Shown here: positions 29,771 to 39,137 of the stretch, piece after piece | Layout: the number at the start of each line of letters is the position of its first letter | How positions within the stretch are numbered: the first letter of the stretch is position 1 | From: Achromobacter marplatensis | GTDB taxonomy: Bacteria; Pseudomonadota; Gammaproteobacteria; Burkholderiales; Burkholderiaceae_B | NCBI RefSeq assembly: GCF_002209535.1 | Contig: NZ_NJIG01000007.1 | Location: forward strand, 372,001-436,000 | Direction of reading: 5' to 3' | Length of the DNA: 64,000 bases | Position numbers and translations under genes: made by a program | The notes under the pieces: model-generated | The model's database searches: none | The model's input: the letters and a program-made list of their open reading frames with translations, nothing else | Told to the model about the DNA's origin: nothing

Positions 29771-30649
29771 TCAACGCTGCATCCCCCAGCGCCTCACCGT
29801 CAAACGCTCCAGATTGTCGAATCCCAGGTTTTCCACAAGCAGGCCGATGATGACCACCGCGGCCAGTCCCGCGAACACGCGGTCTGTGTATAACTCGTTG
29901 CGGTTCTGGAAGATGTACCAGCCGAGACCTCCCTTGCCGCTGGACGCCCCGAACACCAGTTCCGCGGCAATCAAGGTGCGCCAGGCGAAGGCCCAGCCGA
30001 TTTTCAAGCCCGCCAGGATGGCCGGCAGCGCGGCCGGCACCAGGATCTGCAGCACGTAGCGCAAGCCCGTCAGCCCATAGTTGCGGCCCGCCATGCGCAG
30101 GGTTTCCGACACGCCCAGGAAACCCGCATACATGTTCAGCGCCAGCGCCCACAGCACGGAATGGATCAGCACGAACACCAGGCTGCCTTCGCCCAGCCCG
30201 AACCACAGCAAGGCCAGCGGCAGCAGGGCGATAGCCGGCAGCGGGTTGAACATGGCGGTCAGCGTGGACAGCAGGTCGCGGCCAAAGCGCGTGGATACCG
30301 CTAGCGTGGTCAGTACGAACGCGAGTGCGACGCCGGCCAGATACCCCTGCACCAGCACACGCAGCGACTGTCCGGCGCGCGCCGGCAGTTCGCCATTGGC
30401 GATACCCTGCACAAAAGCCTGCGCCGTCTGCCAGGCGCCCGGCAGCAACAGGTCATTGTCGGTGTAGCGCGCCGCCAGCTCCCACAAGGCAGCCAGCAGC
30501 GCCAGGATCACCAGCTTGCGCAGGCTGGCGTGCTGCCACAGCCGTTCGTGCCACGGTAACGGCGTTTCCGCCGCCTGCGCCGGCAAGGGCGGCAGCTCGT
30601 ACTCGACTTCGGGACGAATGGGGGGCGAGGCGGGGTAGGCGGTGCTCAT
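29771..30649 (-). CDS. ABC transporter permease, SsuC/TauC-like
   Basis: The protein has 292 residues from MSTAYPASPP, with a cytoplasmic Pro-rich N-terminus and about six membrane segments. The loop GVSETLRMAGRNYGLTGLRY is the binding-protein-dependent transport motif. It belongs to the nitrate/sulfonate/taurine permease family. It is the last gene of the tauD-like/ssuABC-like operon, 16 bp after the ATPase gene. A short in-frame extension upstream overlaps the ATPase gene and is unlikely. Confidence 0.9.
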   Translation of the reverse strand: MSTAYPASPPIRPEVEYELPPLPAQAAETPLPWHERLWQHASLRKLVILALLAALWELAARYTDNDLLLPGAWQTAQAFVQGIANGELPARAGQSLRVLVQGYLAGVALAFVLTTLAVSTRFGRDLLSTLTAMFNPLPAIALLPLALLWFGLGEGSLVFVLIHSVLWALALNMYAGFLGVSETLRMAGRNYGLTGLRYVLQILVPAALPAILAGLKIGWAFAWRTLIAAELVFGASSGKGGLGWYIFQNRNELYTDRVFAGLAAVVIIGLLVENLGFDNLERLTVRRWGMQR

Positions 30650-30665
30650 GGGGGGATACTCATAC

Positions 30666-31508
30666 TCAAGCCGCCGCGCGCTCGGGCTGTGCGGAATCGG
30701 ACAGAGGCAGAGGCGACTCGAACAACAGGTCATGGATGCGCTTGGCCGCCGATTGGAAGGCGGCGGATCCCTGGCTGTGCAAGCCGAAGGCGTGCGCGTT
30801 CAGTTCGGCGCGCACGCGGCCGGGATGCGGCGACAGCAGCAACACGCGGCTGCCCAGCACCAGCGCCTCTTCGATCGAATGCGTGACGAACAGCAGGGTG
30901 AAGCGCACGTCTTCCCACAAGGCCATCAGCTCTTCCTGCATGCGGCGGCGGGTCAGGGCGTCCAGGGCGGCAAAGGGCTCGTCCATCAACAGCACGCGCG
31001 GCTGCATGGCCAGTGCGCGCGCAATCGCCACGCGCTGCTTCATGCCGCCGGAAAGCGTGTGGGGATAGGCGTCCGCGAAGGCGGCCAGGCCCACCTTGTC
31101 CAGATAGTGCATGGCGCGCTCATCCGCTTCACGCCGGCCCAGCTTGCGCGAGGCCAGCAGCGGAAACGCCACGTTCTGCCGCAGCGTCTTCCACGGCGGC
31201 AACTGGTCGAATTCCTGGAACACGACGATACGGTCCGGACCCGGGCCCTGCACCGTCTGCCCATCGATCGCGATGCGTCCTTCGGTGGGCGGCAGAAAGC
31301 CGGCCACTGCCTTGAGCAGCGTGGATTTACCGCAACCGGAGGGTCCAAGCAGGATGAAACGGTCTGCACCGTGGACTTCAAAACTGACCTGATGCGTGGC
31401 GCGAACCCGCCTTTCACGCGTCTTATATTCGATCGTCACCTTATCCACAGCCAGCAGCGGCGGCGCCTGGTCAACGTTATCCACAGGCCTGGCGGCGGTC
31501 ACCGACAT
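30666..31508 (-). CDS. ABC transporter ATP-binding protein, SsuB/TauB-like
   Basis: The protein has 280 residues. Walker [15 protein letters not shown], signature [15 protein letters not shown] and Walker B VLLMDEPFAALD fit the nitrate/sulfonate/taurine ATPase family. It starts one base from the stop of the binding-protein gene. Two perfect DnaA boxes lie 36 bp apart inside its first 70 coding bases, both reading GTG GAT AA on the coding strand. Confidence 0.92.
   Translation of the reverse strand: MSVTAARPVDNVDQAPPLLAVDKVTIEYKTRERRVRATHQVSFEVHGADRFILLGPSGCGKSTLLKAVAGFLPPTEGRIAIDGQTVQGPGPDRIVVFQEFDQLPPWKTLRQNVAFPLLASRKLGRREADERAMHYLDKVGLAAFADAYPHTLSGGMKQRVAIARALAMQPRVLLMDEPFAALDALTRRRMQEELMALWEDVRFTLLFVTHSIEEALVLGSRVLLLSPHPGRVRAELNAHAFGLHSQGSAAFQSAAKRIHDLLFESPLPLSDSAQPERAAA
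31441..31449 (+). promoter_or_regulatory. perfect DnaA box inside SsuB-like gene
   Basis: TTATCCACA; the coding strand encodes VDK with ordinary codons. It is 36 bp from the next box. Confidence 0.5.
31477..31485 (+). promoter_or_regulatory. perfect DnaA box inside SsuB-like gene
   Basis: TTATCCACA; the coding strand encodes VDN near the N-terminus, outside the conserved ATPase core. It is in the same orientation as the box at 31441. Confidence 0.5.
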
Positions 31509-31509
31509 A

Positions 31510-32553
31510 TCAGCTGCCTTGCGCCGTCAGCGGATCATCGAAGAAGTAGTCGCGCCAGCTGGCCGGCGCGTTCTTGATGGCGCCCACCTTGTGCATGAAC
31601 TCGGCCAGCGCAAAGGTGTTCTGCGGCTCCAGCTTGAATTGCACGTCGGGGTTCTTGATTACCTTGATCAGGAAGTCGCGGTCCTGCTTGGCGCCGGTGA
31701 CGCGCAGGTAGATGTCGGCGGCCTGCTCCGGATTGGCGGCGGCAAAGGCGGCGGCTTCCTTCAGCGCTTCCTGGAACGCCTTGTACGTCTTGGGATTTTC
31801 CTTGCGGAATTTCTCGGTCGCGAACAGCACGGTGGATGAACTGGGGCCGCCCAGCACATCGTACGAATTCAGCACGATGCGCGCCTTGGGGTTCTCGGCC
31901 AGTTCTTGCTCCTGGAACGGCGGATTGCCGAAATGGCCCGTGATTTCCGTGCCGCCGGCAATGATCGCCGCTGCTGCGTCCGGGTGCGGCAGCGCCACCG
32001 AGATCTTGTCCAGCTTGTTGAATTGCGCGTCGCCCCACAGCTTGGCCGACGCCAGCTGCAGCACGCGCGACTGCACCGACACGCCCACGGCCGGCACCGC
32101 GATGCGGTCCTTGTCCGTGAAGTCGGCAATGGTCTTCACATTGGGGTTGTTCGTGACGAGGTAATAAGGAAAGTTGCCCAGCGATGCCACGCCTTTCACG
32201 TTCTGCTTGCCGTGCGTGCGGTCCCAGATCGTCAGCAGCGGTCCGACGCCCGCCCCCGCGATATCCACAGCCCCCGACAACAGCGCATCGTTCACGGCAG
32301 ATCCACCGGACAGCTTGGCCCACTCGACCGAGATATCCACACCTTCGGCCTTGCCGTGTTTTTCGATCAACTGCTGATCGCGCGCCACGTTCAGCAGCAG
32401 GTACACGATGCCGTATTGTTCCGCGATGCGGATGCGCCCTTCGGCCAAGGCGGGCGTGGGCGACGCCAGCGCCAACACTCCCAGAATCAACGCCAGGGCG
32501 GCGCCGGTAACGGTTTGGACCAATCGGTCCCGTAGTGCGGAGGACATACGCAT
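31510..32553 (-). CDS. ABC transporter substrate-binding protein, SsuA/TauA-like
   Basis: The protein has 347 residues from MRMSSALRD, with a signal peptide ending near TPALAEG (about residue 38), so it is periplasmic. It belongs to the NitT/TauT solute-binding family (GRIRIAEQYGIVYLLLNVAR, then GSAVNDALLSGAVDIAGAG). It follows the TauD-like gene by 46 bp. Together with SsuB- and SsuC-like proteins it should import an organosulfur or similar anionic compound; the ligand is unknown. Confidence 0.9.
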   Translation of the reverse strand: MRMSSALRDRLVQTVTGAALALILGVLALASPTPALAEGRIRIAEQYGIVYLLLNVARDQQLIEKHGKAEGVDISVEWAKLSGGSAVNDALLSGAVDIAGAGVGPLLTIWDRTHGKQNVKGVASLGNFPYYLVTNNPNVKTIADFTDKDRIAVPAVGVSVQSRVLQLASAKLWGDAQFNKLDKISVALPHPDAAAAIIAGGTEITGHFGNPPFQEQELAENPKARIVLNSYDVLGGPSSSTVLFATEKFRKENPKTYKAFQEALKEAAAFAAANPEQAADIYLRVTGAKQDRDFLIKVIKNPDVQFKLEPQNTFALAEFMHKVGAIKNAPASWRDYFFDDPLTAQGS

Positions 32554-32562
32554 GGTGTTCCC

Positions 32563-32571
32563 TGTGGATAA
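32563..32571 (-). promoter_or_regulatory. perfect DnaA box between TauD-like and SsuA-like genes
   Basis: TGTGGATAA lies 9 bp before the SsuA-like start codon, the same distance as the box before the gltL-like gene at 11971. Confidence 0.55.
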
Positions 32572-32599
32572 GTGCTTTGCGTCAGAAACCGCGTGCTTT

Positions 32600-33508
32600 T
32601 CAGAAAGGCGTATCGCCTTCGATGGTGGTCCGGTACAACTTGCGCCGCAGATGATCCGGCGTACCGCCGGCAAGATGGATCAGCGAACGGTTGTCCCAGA
32701 ACACCAGGTCGTGCGGCTGCCAGCGATGGCGATAGATGTTCTCGGCGCGCACGCTGTGCGCGAACAATTCGGCCAGCAGCGCGCGGCTTTCGTCTTCCGG
32801 CACATCGACGATGCGCGTCGTGAAGCCTTCACTCACGAACAACGCGCGGCGGCCGTTTTCGGGGTGCGTACGCACAACCGGATGCACCACTTCCTGCACC
32901 TGCGCGATCTGCTGGGCGCTCAGGTTGGGGCGCCAGTTCCCTTCCTTCTGCAACTGCCCGTACTGGGCCAGATATGAATGCACGGCGCGCTTACCCGCGA
33001 TCGCGTTTCGCAGCGCGGCGGGCAACGTGTCGTAGGCCAGATGCATGTTGGCGAACAAGGTGTCGCCGCCTTCGGCCGGCAGCTCCTGCGCGTGCAGCAG
33101 CGAACCCAAGCTCGGCAGTTCCTTGTACGAAATATCCGAATGCCAGTACTTGCCGGCGTCGCCCAAGCCGATCGGCTTGCCGTCTTCCACGATGTTGGAG
33201 ACGATCAGAATTTCGGGGTGGTCGGCCAGGTGAAATTGGTGCAGCACGTGGATCATCAAGCGGCCAAAACGGCGGCTGAAATCGATATGCTGCTGCGGCG
33301 TAATGCGCTGGTCGCGGAACACCAGCAGGTGATGGTCCAGATGCGCCTGATGCACGCGGGCAAAATCGGCCGCCGTCAGGTCTCGCGACAGGTCCAGGCC
33401 GATGATCTCGGCGCCCACGGGGCCGGGCAGGGGGCGCAGTTCAAAGGACTGCGCGTGGGGGACGGGGGCGGCGTCTACTTCGCGCCGCAAGGCGTTGCTC
33501 TGGGACAT
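32600..33508 (-). CDS. TauD/TfdA family dioxygenase
   Basis: The protein has 302 residues from MSQSNALRRE, with GGAGCG as ribosome binding site. It is an Fe(II)/2-oxoglutarate oxygenase: YWHSDISY supplies His (about residue 122) and Asp, FWDNRSLIHLA the distal His, and RRKLYRTTI the 2-oxoglutarate-binding Arg. Such enzymes release sulfite from taurine or cleave aryloxy acids. As the first gene of the ABC operon it probably acts on the imported compound. A flavin monooxygenase SsuD is absent. Confidence 0.9.
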   Translation of the reverse strand: MSQSNALRREVDAAPVPHAQSFELRPLPGPVGAEIIGLDLSRDLTAADFARVHQAHLDHHLLVFRDQRITPQQHIDFSRRFGRLMIHVLHQFHLADHPEILIVSNIVEDGKPIGLGDAGKYWHSDISYKELPSLGSLLHAQELPAEGGDTLFANMHLAYDTLPAALRNAIAGKRAVHSYLAQYGQLQKEGNWRPNLSAQQIAQVQEVVHPVVRTHPENGRRALFVSEGFTTRIVDVPEDESRALLAELFAHSVRAENIYRHRWQPHDLVFWDNRSLIHLAGGTPDHLRRKLYRTTIEGDTPF

Positions 33509-33618
33509 CGATCGCTCCGGTTCGCCTTGCGGCATGTCTGGAACGATCGATTATGGAAAGCGCGCCTTGTATCTCAAACGAAGTTATTGGCGTTTGAACA
33601 AAGCTTCACGTCATATAG

Positions 33619-33648
33619 AAAAGGCCGCGAGGGAAACCCCCGCGGCCT
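33619..33648 (-). terminator. probable terminator after M20 amidohydrolase
   Basis: AGGCCGCG and CGCGGCCT pair around an 11-base loop; on the minus strand TTTTC follows. It lies 60 bp past the amidohydrolase stop and before the TauD-like gene, separating two minus-strand transcripts. Confidence 0.7.
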
Positions 33649-33707
33649 CATGCCAAACACCTATAAGCAAATAGCGCATCGGTGTTAAGCGCTGGTTTCC
33701 AATGCCG

Positions 33708-34907
33708 TCAGGCAGCCGGCAGATAGGCCTCGACGAGCTTTACCCAATACGTCGCGCCCACCGGCAGCAGGGCGTCATTGAAGTCGTAATTCGGGTTGTG
33801 CAACTGGCAAGGGCCCATGCCGTGATAGCTCTCCATCCGGTGATCGCCGTCGCCGTTGCCCAGGAACAGGTACGCGCCGGGGATCGCTTCCAGGAAGAAG
33901 GAAAAATCTTCTGCGCCCATGAACGGCGGCATGTCGCGCAGCACGTTCTCGGCGCCGAACGTGTCTTCGGCGACCTTGGCCGCAAAGGCCGTTTCCTTTT
34001 CCCAGTTGACCAGCGGCGGATAGGCGCGCACGAAGTCCAGTTCGCCCGTGCCGCCGTACACCTGGGGCAGGGTGGTGGCGATGCGCCGCATGTCCGCTTC
34101 GATCTTGTCCAGCGTTTCCACGGAATACGTGCGCACCGTGCCGCGCAGCACCGCTTCGCCCGGAATCACGTTATAGGCATCGCCGGCATGGATCTGCGTG
34201 ATCGACAGCACCGCCTGGTCCAGCGGGTTCTTGCTGCGCGAAATCACCGTCTGCAGGGCGTGCACCATGTCGGCCGCCACGATGATGGGGTCGACCGACG
34301 CGTGGGGCTGCGCCGCGTGGCCGCCCACGCCCTTGATGACGATGTCCCAGCGGTTGCTGGACGCCATCGTCGGGCCGGCGCGGAAGCCGAACTGGTTGAC
34401 CGGCATGCCTGGCATGTTGTGGATGCCGAACACGGCATCGCAAGGGAATTTGTCGAACAGTCCGTCCTGCATCATGGCGCGCGCGCCGGCATTACCGCCT
34501 TCTTCGGCGGGCTGGAAGATGAACACAACGGTGCCATCGAAATTGCGGTGCGTGGACAGGTATTGCGCCGCGCCCAGCAGCATCGCGGTGTGGCCGTCAT
34601 GGCCGCAGCCGTGCATCCGGCCGCTGATGGTGGACTTGTGCGCGAAACGGTTGTGCTCGGGCATGGGCAGCGCATCCATGTCGGCGCGCAGGCCGATGGT
34701 TGCCTTGCCGCTGCCGGCGCGCAATACGCCGACAACGCCGGTCTTGCCCAGCCCAGTGTGGACTTCCAGGCCCCATTCACGCAGGCGTTCGGCCACCAGG
34801 TTTGACGTGCGCGTCTCCTGGAAGGCCAGTTCGGGATGGGCATGGATATCCCGGCGCAACGCGGTCAGTTCCGGATGCGCGCGTTCGATTTCGGCGATAG
34901 TTTTCAT
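33708..34907 (-). CDS. M20 family metallopeptidase/amidohydrolase (hippurate hydrolase-like)
   Basis: The protein has 399 residues. Metal-binding motifs are HGCGHDGHT at 99-107 and QPAEEGG; RADMDALPM and GIHNMPG are typical of the N-acyl-amino-acid amidohydrolase (AmhX/HipO) group. A dimerisation lid domain is inserted in the middle. It hydrolyses N-acyl amino acids or similar amides in the cytoplasm. It lies downstream of a Dpp-type peptide importer on the same strand, separated by an inverted pair of 67-bp elements, so it may process an imported amide. Confidence 0.92.
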   Translation of the reverse strand: MKTIAEIERAHPELTALRRDIHAHPELAFQETRTSNLVAERLREWGLEVHTGLGKTGVVGVLRAGSGKATIGLRADMDALPMPEHNRFAHKSTISGRMHGCGHDGHTAMLLGAAQYLSTHRNFDGTVVFIFQPAEEGGNAGARAMMQDGLFDKFPCDAVFGIHNMPGMPVNQFGFRAGPTMASSNRWDIVIKGVGGHAAQPHASVDPIIVAADMVHALQTVISRSKNPLDQAVLSITQIHAGDAYNVIPGEAVLRGTVRTYSVETLDKIEADMRRIATTLPQVYGGTGELDFVRAYPPLVNWEKETAFAAKVAEDTFGAENVLRDMPPFMGAEDFSFFLEAIPGAYLFLGNGDGDHRMESYHGMGPCQLHNPNYDFNDALLPVGATYWVKLVEAYLPAA

Positions 34908-34952
34908 GGCGTGGATAAAAAATGGAGTTCAGTGATGGCGAAAAACTTCACA

Positions 34953-35019
34953 CGTAGGATGGGTGAAGCGCGGCAACATCCCAGCAAAAATATCAAGCTC
35001 CAGCGCGCGCAACCCATCA
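34953..35019 (+). repeat. 67-bp dispersed hairpin element, copy C1
   Basis: It runs CGTAGGATGGGTGAAGCGC to GCGCGCAACCCATCA. It is the first of an inverted pair separated by 47 bp. Confidence 0.8.
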
Positions 35020-35066
35020 AGCAGCATTGAATCCTTAGCGAATTTCGCCACAACACAACCGTCGAT

Positions 35067-35133
35067 TGATGGGTTGCGCGCGCTGGATCCTTGCGTTCTT
35101 ACCCAGGGATTCTCGCGCTTCACCCATCCTACG
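35067..35133 (-). repeat. 67-bp dispersed hairpin element, copy C2
   Basis: It runs TGATGGGTTGCGCGCGCTGG to CACCCATCCTACG, inverted relative to C1. It lies 52 bp past the stop codon of the last dpp-like gene and may end or protect that transcript. Confidence 0.8.
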
Positions 35134-35185
35134 TCCAGTGCCCACGCAACATCGACCAACCGTCCAGTGGCCCTGCGAATGACGC

Positions 35186-36205
35186 CTACGCCGCATCATT
35201 CAAATGGCAGGCGCTGTGCTGGCCCGGTGCGATCTCGCGCAATAGCGGCCGTTCCGTCTTGCAGCGCGGCATGGCGTGTGGGCAACGCGGGTGGAATGCG
35301 CAACCGGTGGGCGGGTCCAGGGGCGACGGCAGTTCGCCCTTGATCGGCTGGTAGTTGCGCCGCCCCGGCGTCAGCGTCGGCAGTTCTTTCAGCAGCGCCT
35401 GCGTGTAGGGATGGTTGGCGCGCTGGAACACGGTGTCGGTGGGCGCAAGTTCCACCACGCGGCCCAGATACATGATGGCCACGCGGTCCGAGATGTGGCT
35501 GACCACGCTCAGGTTGTGGCTGATGAAGAGATACGTCAGGTCCAGATCGTCGCGCAGCTGTTCGAAGAGATTCAACACCTGGGCCTGGATGGATACGTCC
35601 AGCGCGGCCACGGCCTCGTCGCAAACGATCACCGAGGGCTTCAATGCCAAGGCCCGCGCGATGCCAATACGCTGGCGCTGCCCGCCCGAGAATTGATGCG
35701 GATAGCGTTGCGCGAAAGCCGGGTCCAGCCCCACCTGACGCATCAGTCCCGCCACGTACTCCGCCTTGTCGCGCGCACGGATCAGGCCATGCGCCACCGG
35801 CGCCTCGCCGATGATCTCGCGCACCCGCATGCGTGGGTTAAGGGACGCGTACGGATCCTGGAAGATCATCTGCACGCCCAGCTCGTAGGCGCGCCGTTCG
35901 GCGCCGGTCATGGCCTTCACCGCCTTGCCCTGGTAGTGCACGTCGCCCGACGAAGGCGGCAATATGCCCGACACGATGCGGCCCAACGTGGACTTTCCAC
36001 AGCCGGATTCACCAACAATGCCGATCACTTCGCCGCGCTGCACTTCCAGGTCCACACCGCCCACGGCGTGCACCACCTGCGTCTTCAGGCCCGCCCCCAG
36101 CAGGTTCGCAATGCGTCCGGCCAGGTCCACGGGCTGCACGAAGCGCAGTTCCACGCCTCGCAGGGACAGGATGGGGGCGGCCGCGCCGCGTTCTGCTGCG
36201 CTCAT
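35186..36205 (-). CDS. dppF: peptide ABC transporter ATP-binding protein, DppF/OppF-like
   Basis: The protein has 339 residues from [10 protein letters not shown]. Walker [13 protein letters not shown], signature [15 protein letters not shown] and Walker [13 protein letters not shown] are present. The C-terminal [16 protein letters not shown] is the Cys-rich oligopeptide-transporter tail that can bind an Fe-S cluster. Its ATG overlaps the stop of the DppD-like gene (ATGA). It ends the five-gene importer operon. Confidence 0.93.
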   Translation of the reverse strand: MSAAERGAAAPILSLRGVELRFVQPVDLAGRIANLLGAGLKTQVVHAVGGVDLEVQRGEVIGIVGESGCGKSTLGRIVSGILPPSSGDVHYQGKAVKAMTGAERRAYELGVQMIFQDPYASLNPRMRVREIIGEAPVAHGLIRARDKAEYVAGLMRQVGLDPAFAQRYPHQFSGGQRQRIGIARALALKPSVIVCDEAVAALDVSIQAQVLNLFEQLRDDLDLTYLFISHNLSVVSHISDRVAIMYLGRVVELAPTDTVFQRANHPYTQALLKELPTLTPGRRNYQPIKGELPSPLDPPTGCAFHPRCPHAMPRCKTERPLLREIAPGQHSACHLNDAA

Positions 36206-37212
36206 TTGATGTCTGGGTCTCCGGCATGCCAGCAGCGCACCCATTGCGCCGGGCGGACTTCAACAGGCTGCGGTTCGATCAGACAGGCGTCGGTGGCGCG
36301 CGGGCAACGCCCGCGGAACGCACAGCCCTGCGGCAGGTTCAAGAGCGACGGCGTCATGCCTGGAATGGGCACCAGCGGCCTGCCACGCGATTCCGGCGTG
36401 GGGATGGACGCAATGAGCCCATGCGTATACGGATGCATGGGATGGGTGATTACGTCGCGCGTGCTGCCGGTCTCGACAACGCGGCCGGCGTACATCACCG
36501 ACACGCGGTCCGCCAGGCCCGCCACAACCGCCAGGTCGTGCGTGATCCAGATCAGGCCCGTGCCCGTCTCGCGGCACAGCTTCTGCACTTCAAAAAGGAT
36601 TTGCCCCTGGATCGTCACGTCCAGCGCCGTCGTGGGCTCATCCGCGATGATCAGGCGGGGCGAATTCAACAGCGCGATGGCGATCGCTACGCGCTGCCGC
36701 ATGCCGCCCGACAATTGGTGCGGGTAGGTGCGCAGGCGTTCCTGCGGCGACGGGATGCCCACCATCGTCAGCGTGTGCAAGGCGCGCTGGCGCGCCTGTT
36801 CGCGCGACACCTTATGGTGCGCCTGCACGGCCTCGATCATCTGCGTGTCCACACGCAGCACCGGATTCAACGTCATCATCGGGTCCTGGAAGATCATCGC
36901 AATCTCCTGGCCCCGCAACTGGCGCCACCGCGCCGGCGTAGCGCCGCGCAGGTCTTCGCCGTTTAGGCGCAACTGGCCGTCCACGATGCGGCCCGGCTCG
37001 TCCAACAAGCCCATCAACGAGAATCCCGTGATACTTTTCCCGGACCCCGATTCCCCCACCAGCCCCAGGATCTCGCCTTCGGCGAGCGTCAGGTCCACGC
37101 CGTCCACCGCCTTGACGATGCCGTTGCGCGTGAAGAAATGCGTCTTCAGGCCCTGCACTTGAAGAATGGTCGGCGGCGTGGCCAGCGGCTTGTCCACAAC
37201 GGGCGTCTGCAT
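36202..37212 (-). CDS. dppD: peptide ABC transporter ATP-binding protein, DppD/OppD-like
   Basis: The protein has 336 residues from [14 protein letters not shown] five codons upstream is possible but would overlap the end of the previous gene. Walker [13 protein letters not shown], signature [15 protein letters not shown] and Walker [13 protein letters not shown] are present; the C-terminal [16 protein letters not shown] is the conserved Cys motif. It is the partner ATPase of DppF. Confidence 0.93.
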   Translation of the reverse strand: MQTPVVDKPLATPPTILQVQGLKTHFFTRNGIVKAVDGVDLTLAEGEILGLVGESGSGKSITGFSLMGLLDEPGRIVDGQLRLNGEDLRGATPARWRQLRGQEIAMIFQDPMMTLNPVLRVDTQMIEAVQAHHKVSREQARQRALHTLTMVGIPSPQERLRTYPHQLSGGMRQRVAIAIALLNSPRLIIADEPTTALDVTIQGQILFEVQKLCRETGTGLIWITHDLAVVAGLADRVSVMYAGRVVETGSTRDVITHPMHPYTHGLIASIPTPESRGRPLVPIPGMTPSLLNLPQGCAFRGRCPRATDACLIEPQPVEVRPAQWVRCWHAGDPDIK

Positions 37213-37223
37213 CGCGTCCGCCC

Positions 37224-38144
37224 TCAATTCGCGTGGCGCGGGTTGAGCACATCGCGCAAGTGGTCGCCCACCAGGTTGATGGCGATGATGGCCAGCGCCA
37301 ACGCGATGCCGGGAAAGAACGATATCCAGTACTGGCCCGACAACAGGTATTCGAACCCGTTGTAGATCAGCATGCCCAGCGACGGCTCGGTCACCGGCAC
37401 GCCCACGCCCAGGAACGACAACGTGGCCTCCAGCGCGATCGCGTGCGCCAGGTCGATCGTGGCGATCACGATGAGCGGCGGCATACAGTTAGGCAACACG
37501 TGGCGAAACAGCACGCGCCCCCAAGACAAGGACATGCAGCGCGCGGCCTCCACATATTCCTTGCCGCGCTCCACCAGCGCCGCGCCGCGCGCCGCACGGG
37601 CGAAATACGCCCATTGCACGACGATCAGCGCGATGATCACCTTATCCACACCCTTGCCCAGAATCGCCAGCAACATCAGCGCCACAAGAATGGCGGGAAA
37701 CGACAACTGGATATCCACAATCCGCATCAACAGTGCATCGATGCGGCCGCCGAAATAGGCGGCGATCAATCCCACGGTGGCGCCGATGCCAAACGCCGCC
37801 AGCACCGACACGGTGGCCACCAGCAGGCTGGTGCGCATGCCATAGAGGATGGCCGAAAACAGGTCGCGCGCTTGCCCGTCGGTGCCCAGCAGATAGTGCA
37901 TGGAGCCGTCGCCGCTTTCGCTGCCCGGCTTGAGCTTGGAATCCATGATATCCAGCGACGCCAGGTCATACGGATTCTGCGGCGCGATCCAAGGCGCCAG
38001 CAAGGCGGCGCCCACGATCACGACAAGCATCACCAGGCCCAGCGTGGCCAGTTTGCTGGCGAAGAAATCCGATACGAAACGCCGCCAGGGCGTCTGTTCC
38101 TTGATGGCTGCGACAGGCGCGGCAGCAGTGGCAGGGCTGTTCAT
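37224..38144 (-). CDS. dppC: peptide ABC transporter permease, DppC-like
   Basis: The protein has 306 residues. It has an N-terminal helix and then about five membrane segments, with the loop YVEAARCMSLSWGRVLFRHVLP contacting the ATPases. It overlaps dppB by ATGA. A perfect DnaA box lies within it where the protein reads GVDKV. Confidence 0.92.
   Translation of the reverse strand: MNSPATAAAPVAAIKEQTPWRRFVSDFFASKLATLGLVMLVVIVGAALLAPWIAPQNPYDLASLDIMDSKLKPGSESGDGSMHYLLGTDGQARDLFSAILYGMRTSLLVATVSVLAAFGIGATVGLIAAYFGGRIDALLMRIVDIQLSFPAILVALMLLAILGKGVDKVIIALIVVQWAYFARAARGAALVERGKEYVEAARCMSLSWGRVLFRHVLPNCMPPLIVIATIDLAHAIALEATLSFLGVGVPVTEPSLGMLIYNGFEYLLSGQYWISFFPGIALALAIIAINLVGDHLRDVLNPRHAN
37642..37650 (+). 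promoter_or_regulatory. perfect DnaA box inside dppC-like gene
   Basis: TTATCCACA; the coding strand reads GTG GAT AAG (VDK). No second perfect box lies within 4 kb. Confidence 0.4.
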
Positions 38145-39115
38145 CGGCGGCTATCCAAACGTACGCGGGGGTCCAGCACCGTGTAGATGATGTCCACCAC
38201 CAGATTCAACATGACCAGGAAGAACACGATCAGCAGCAGATACGCGACCACCACCGGACGATCCAGGTTGATGATGGAATCGATCAGCAGCTTGCCCATC
38301 CCCGGCCACGAAAACACCGTTTCCGTCACGACGGCAAACGCCATCACCTGTCCGAATTCCAGCCCGGCGACGGTCACCACCGGAATCAGGATGTTCTTCA
38401 ACAGATGCACGCCCAGCACGCGCTTTTCCGACAACCCCTTGGCCCGCGCGAACTTGATGTAGTCCATGGGCAGCGCCTCGCGCGTGGCCGCGCGGGTCAC
38501 GCGAATGATCATCGCGCACTTGGCAAACGCGATGGTGGCGGCAGGCAGGGCCAGGCTCAGCCAGCCGTTGAGCGTCAGGACGCTCAGCTCCAGCGAACCG
38601 ATGCTGACTGTCTTGCCGCGCCCGCCGGCCGGCACCCAGCCCAGTATCACGGCGAACACCATGATCAGCATCAGGCCGACCCAGAAGTTGGGCAGCGAAA
38701 ACCCCAGCACCGAGCCCGTCATGATGGCGCGCGAGCCCGGCGCTTGCGGCTTGAGCCCCGCCAGGATGCCCAGCGGCACGCCGATCAGCACCGACAGCAG
38801 CATGGCCACACAGGCCAGCTCCACAGTGGCCGGCATGCGCTCCAGGATCAGGTGCATGGCAGGCTCGCCGGTCAGGAAACTGTTGCCGAAATCACCGCGC
38901 ACCGCCTGGCCCATGAAGATCAGGTACTGCCGCCACAGCGGCTGGTCCAGGCCCAGCGATGCGCTGATCGCGGCGCGCTGCGCCTCGGTCGCCTCGGGGC
39001 TGGCCAGCATCGACACCGGATCGCCCACCATGTAGATGCCTGCAAAGACCAACGCCGACATGACGAGCATGACGACGATGGTTTGCAGCAGCCTTCTTAC
39101 GATTGTTGCCAGCAC
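38141..39115 (-). CDS. dppB: peptide ABC transporter permease, DppB-like
   Basis: The protein has 324 residues starting at a GTG codon (MLATIVRRLLQTIVVML), the typical DppB/OppB opening with its first membrane helix. The signature loop AATREALPMDYIKFARAKGL follows in the C-terminal half. It starts 22 bp after the binding-protein gene. Dipeptides, oligopeptides, glutathione or nickel are all possible cargo for this family. Confidence 0.92.
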   Translation of the reverse strand: MLATIVRRLLQTIVVMLVMSALVFAGIYMVGDPVSMLASPEATEAQRAAISASLGLDQPLWRQYLIFMGQAVRGDFGNSFLTGEPAMHLILERMPATVELACVAMLLSVLIGVPLGILAGLKPQAPGSRAIMTGSVLGFSLPNFWVGLMLIMVFAVILGWVPAGGRGKTVSIGSLELSVLTLNGWLSLALPAATIAFAKCAMIIRVTRAATREALPMDYIKFARAKGLSEKRVLGVHLLKNILIPVVTVAGLEFGQVMAFAVVTETVFSWPGMGKLLIDSIINLDRPVVVAYLLLIVFFLVMLNLVVDIIYTVLDPRVRLDSRR

Positions 39116-39137
39116 TAGGGACCGCCTGCGTTGCGCG

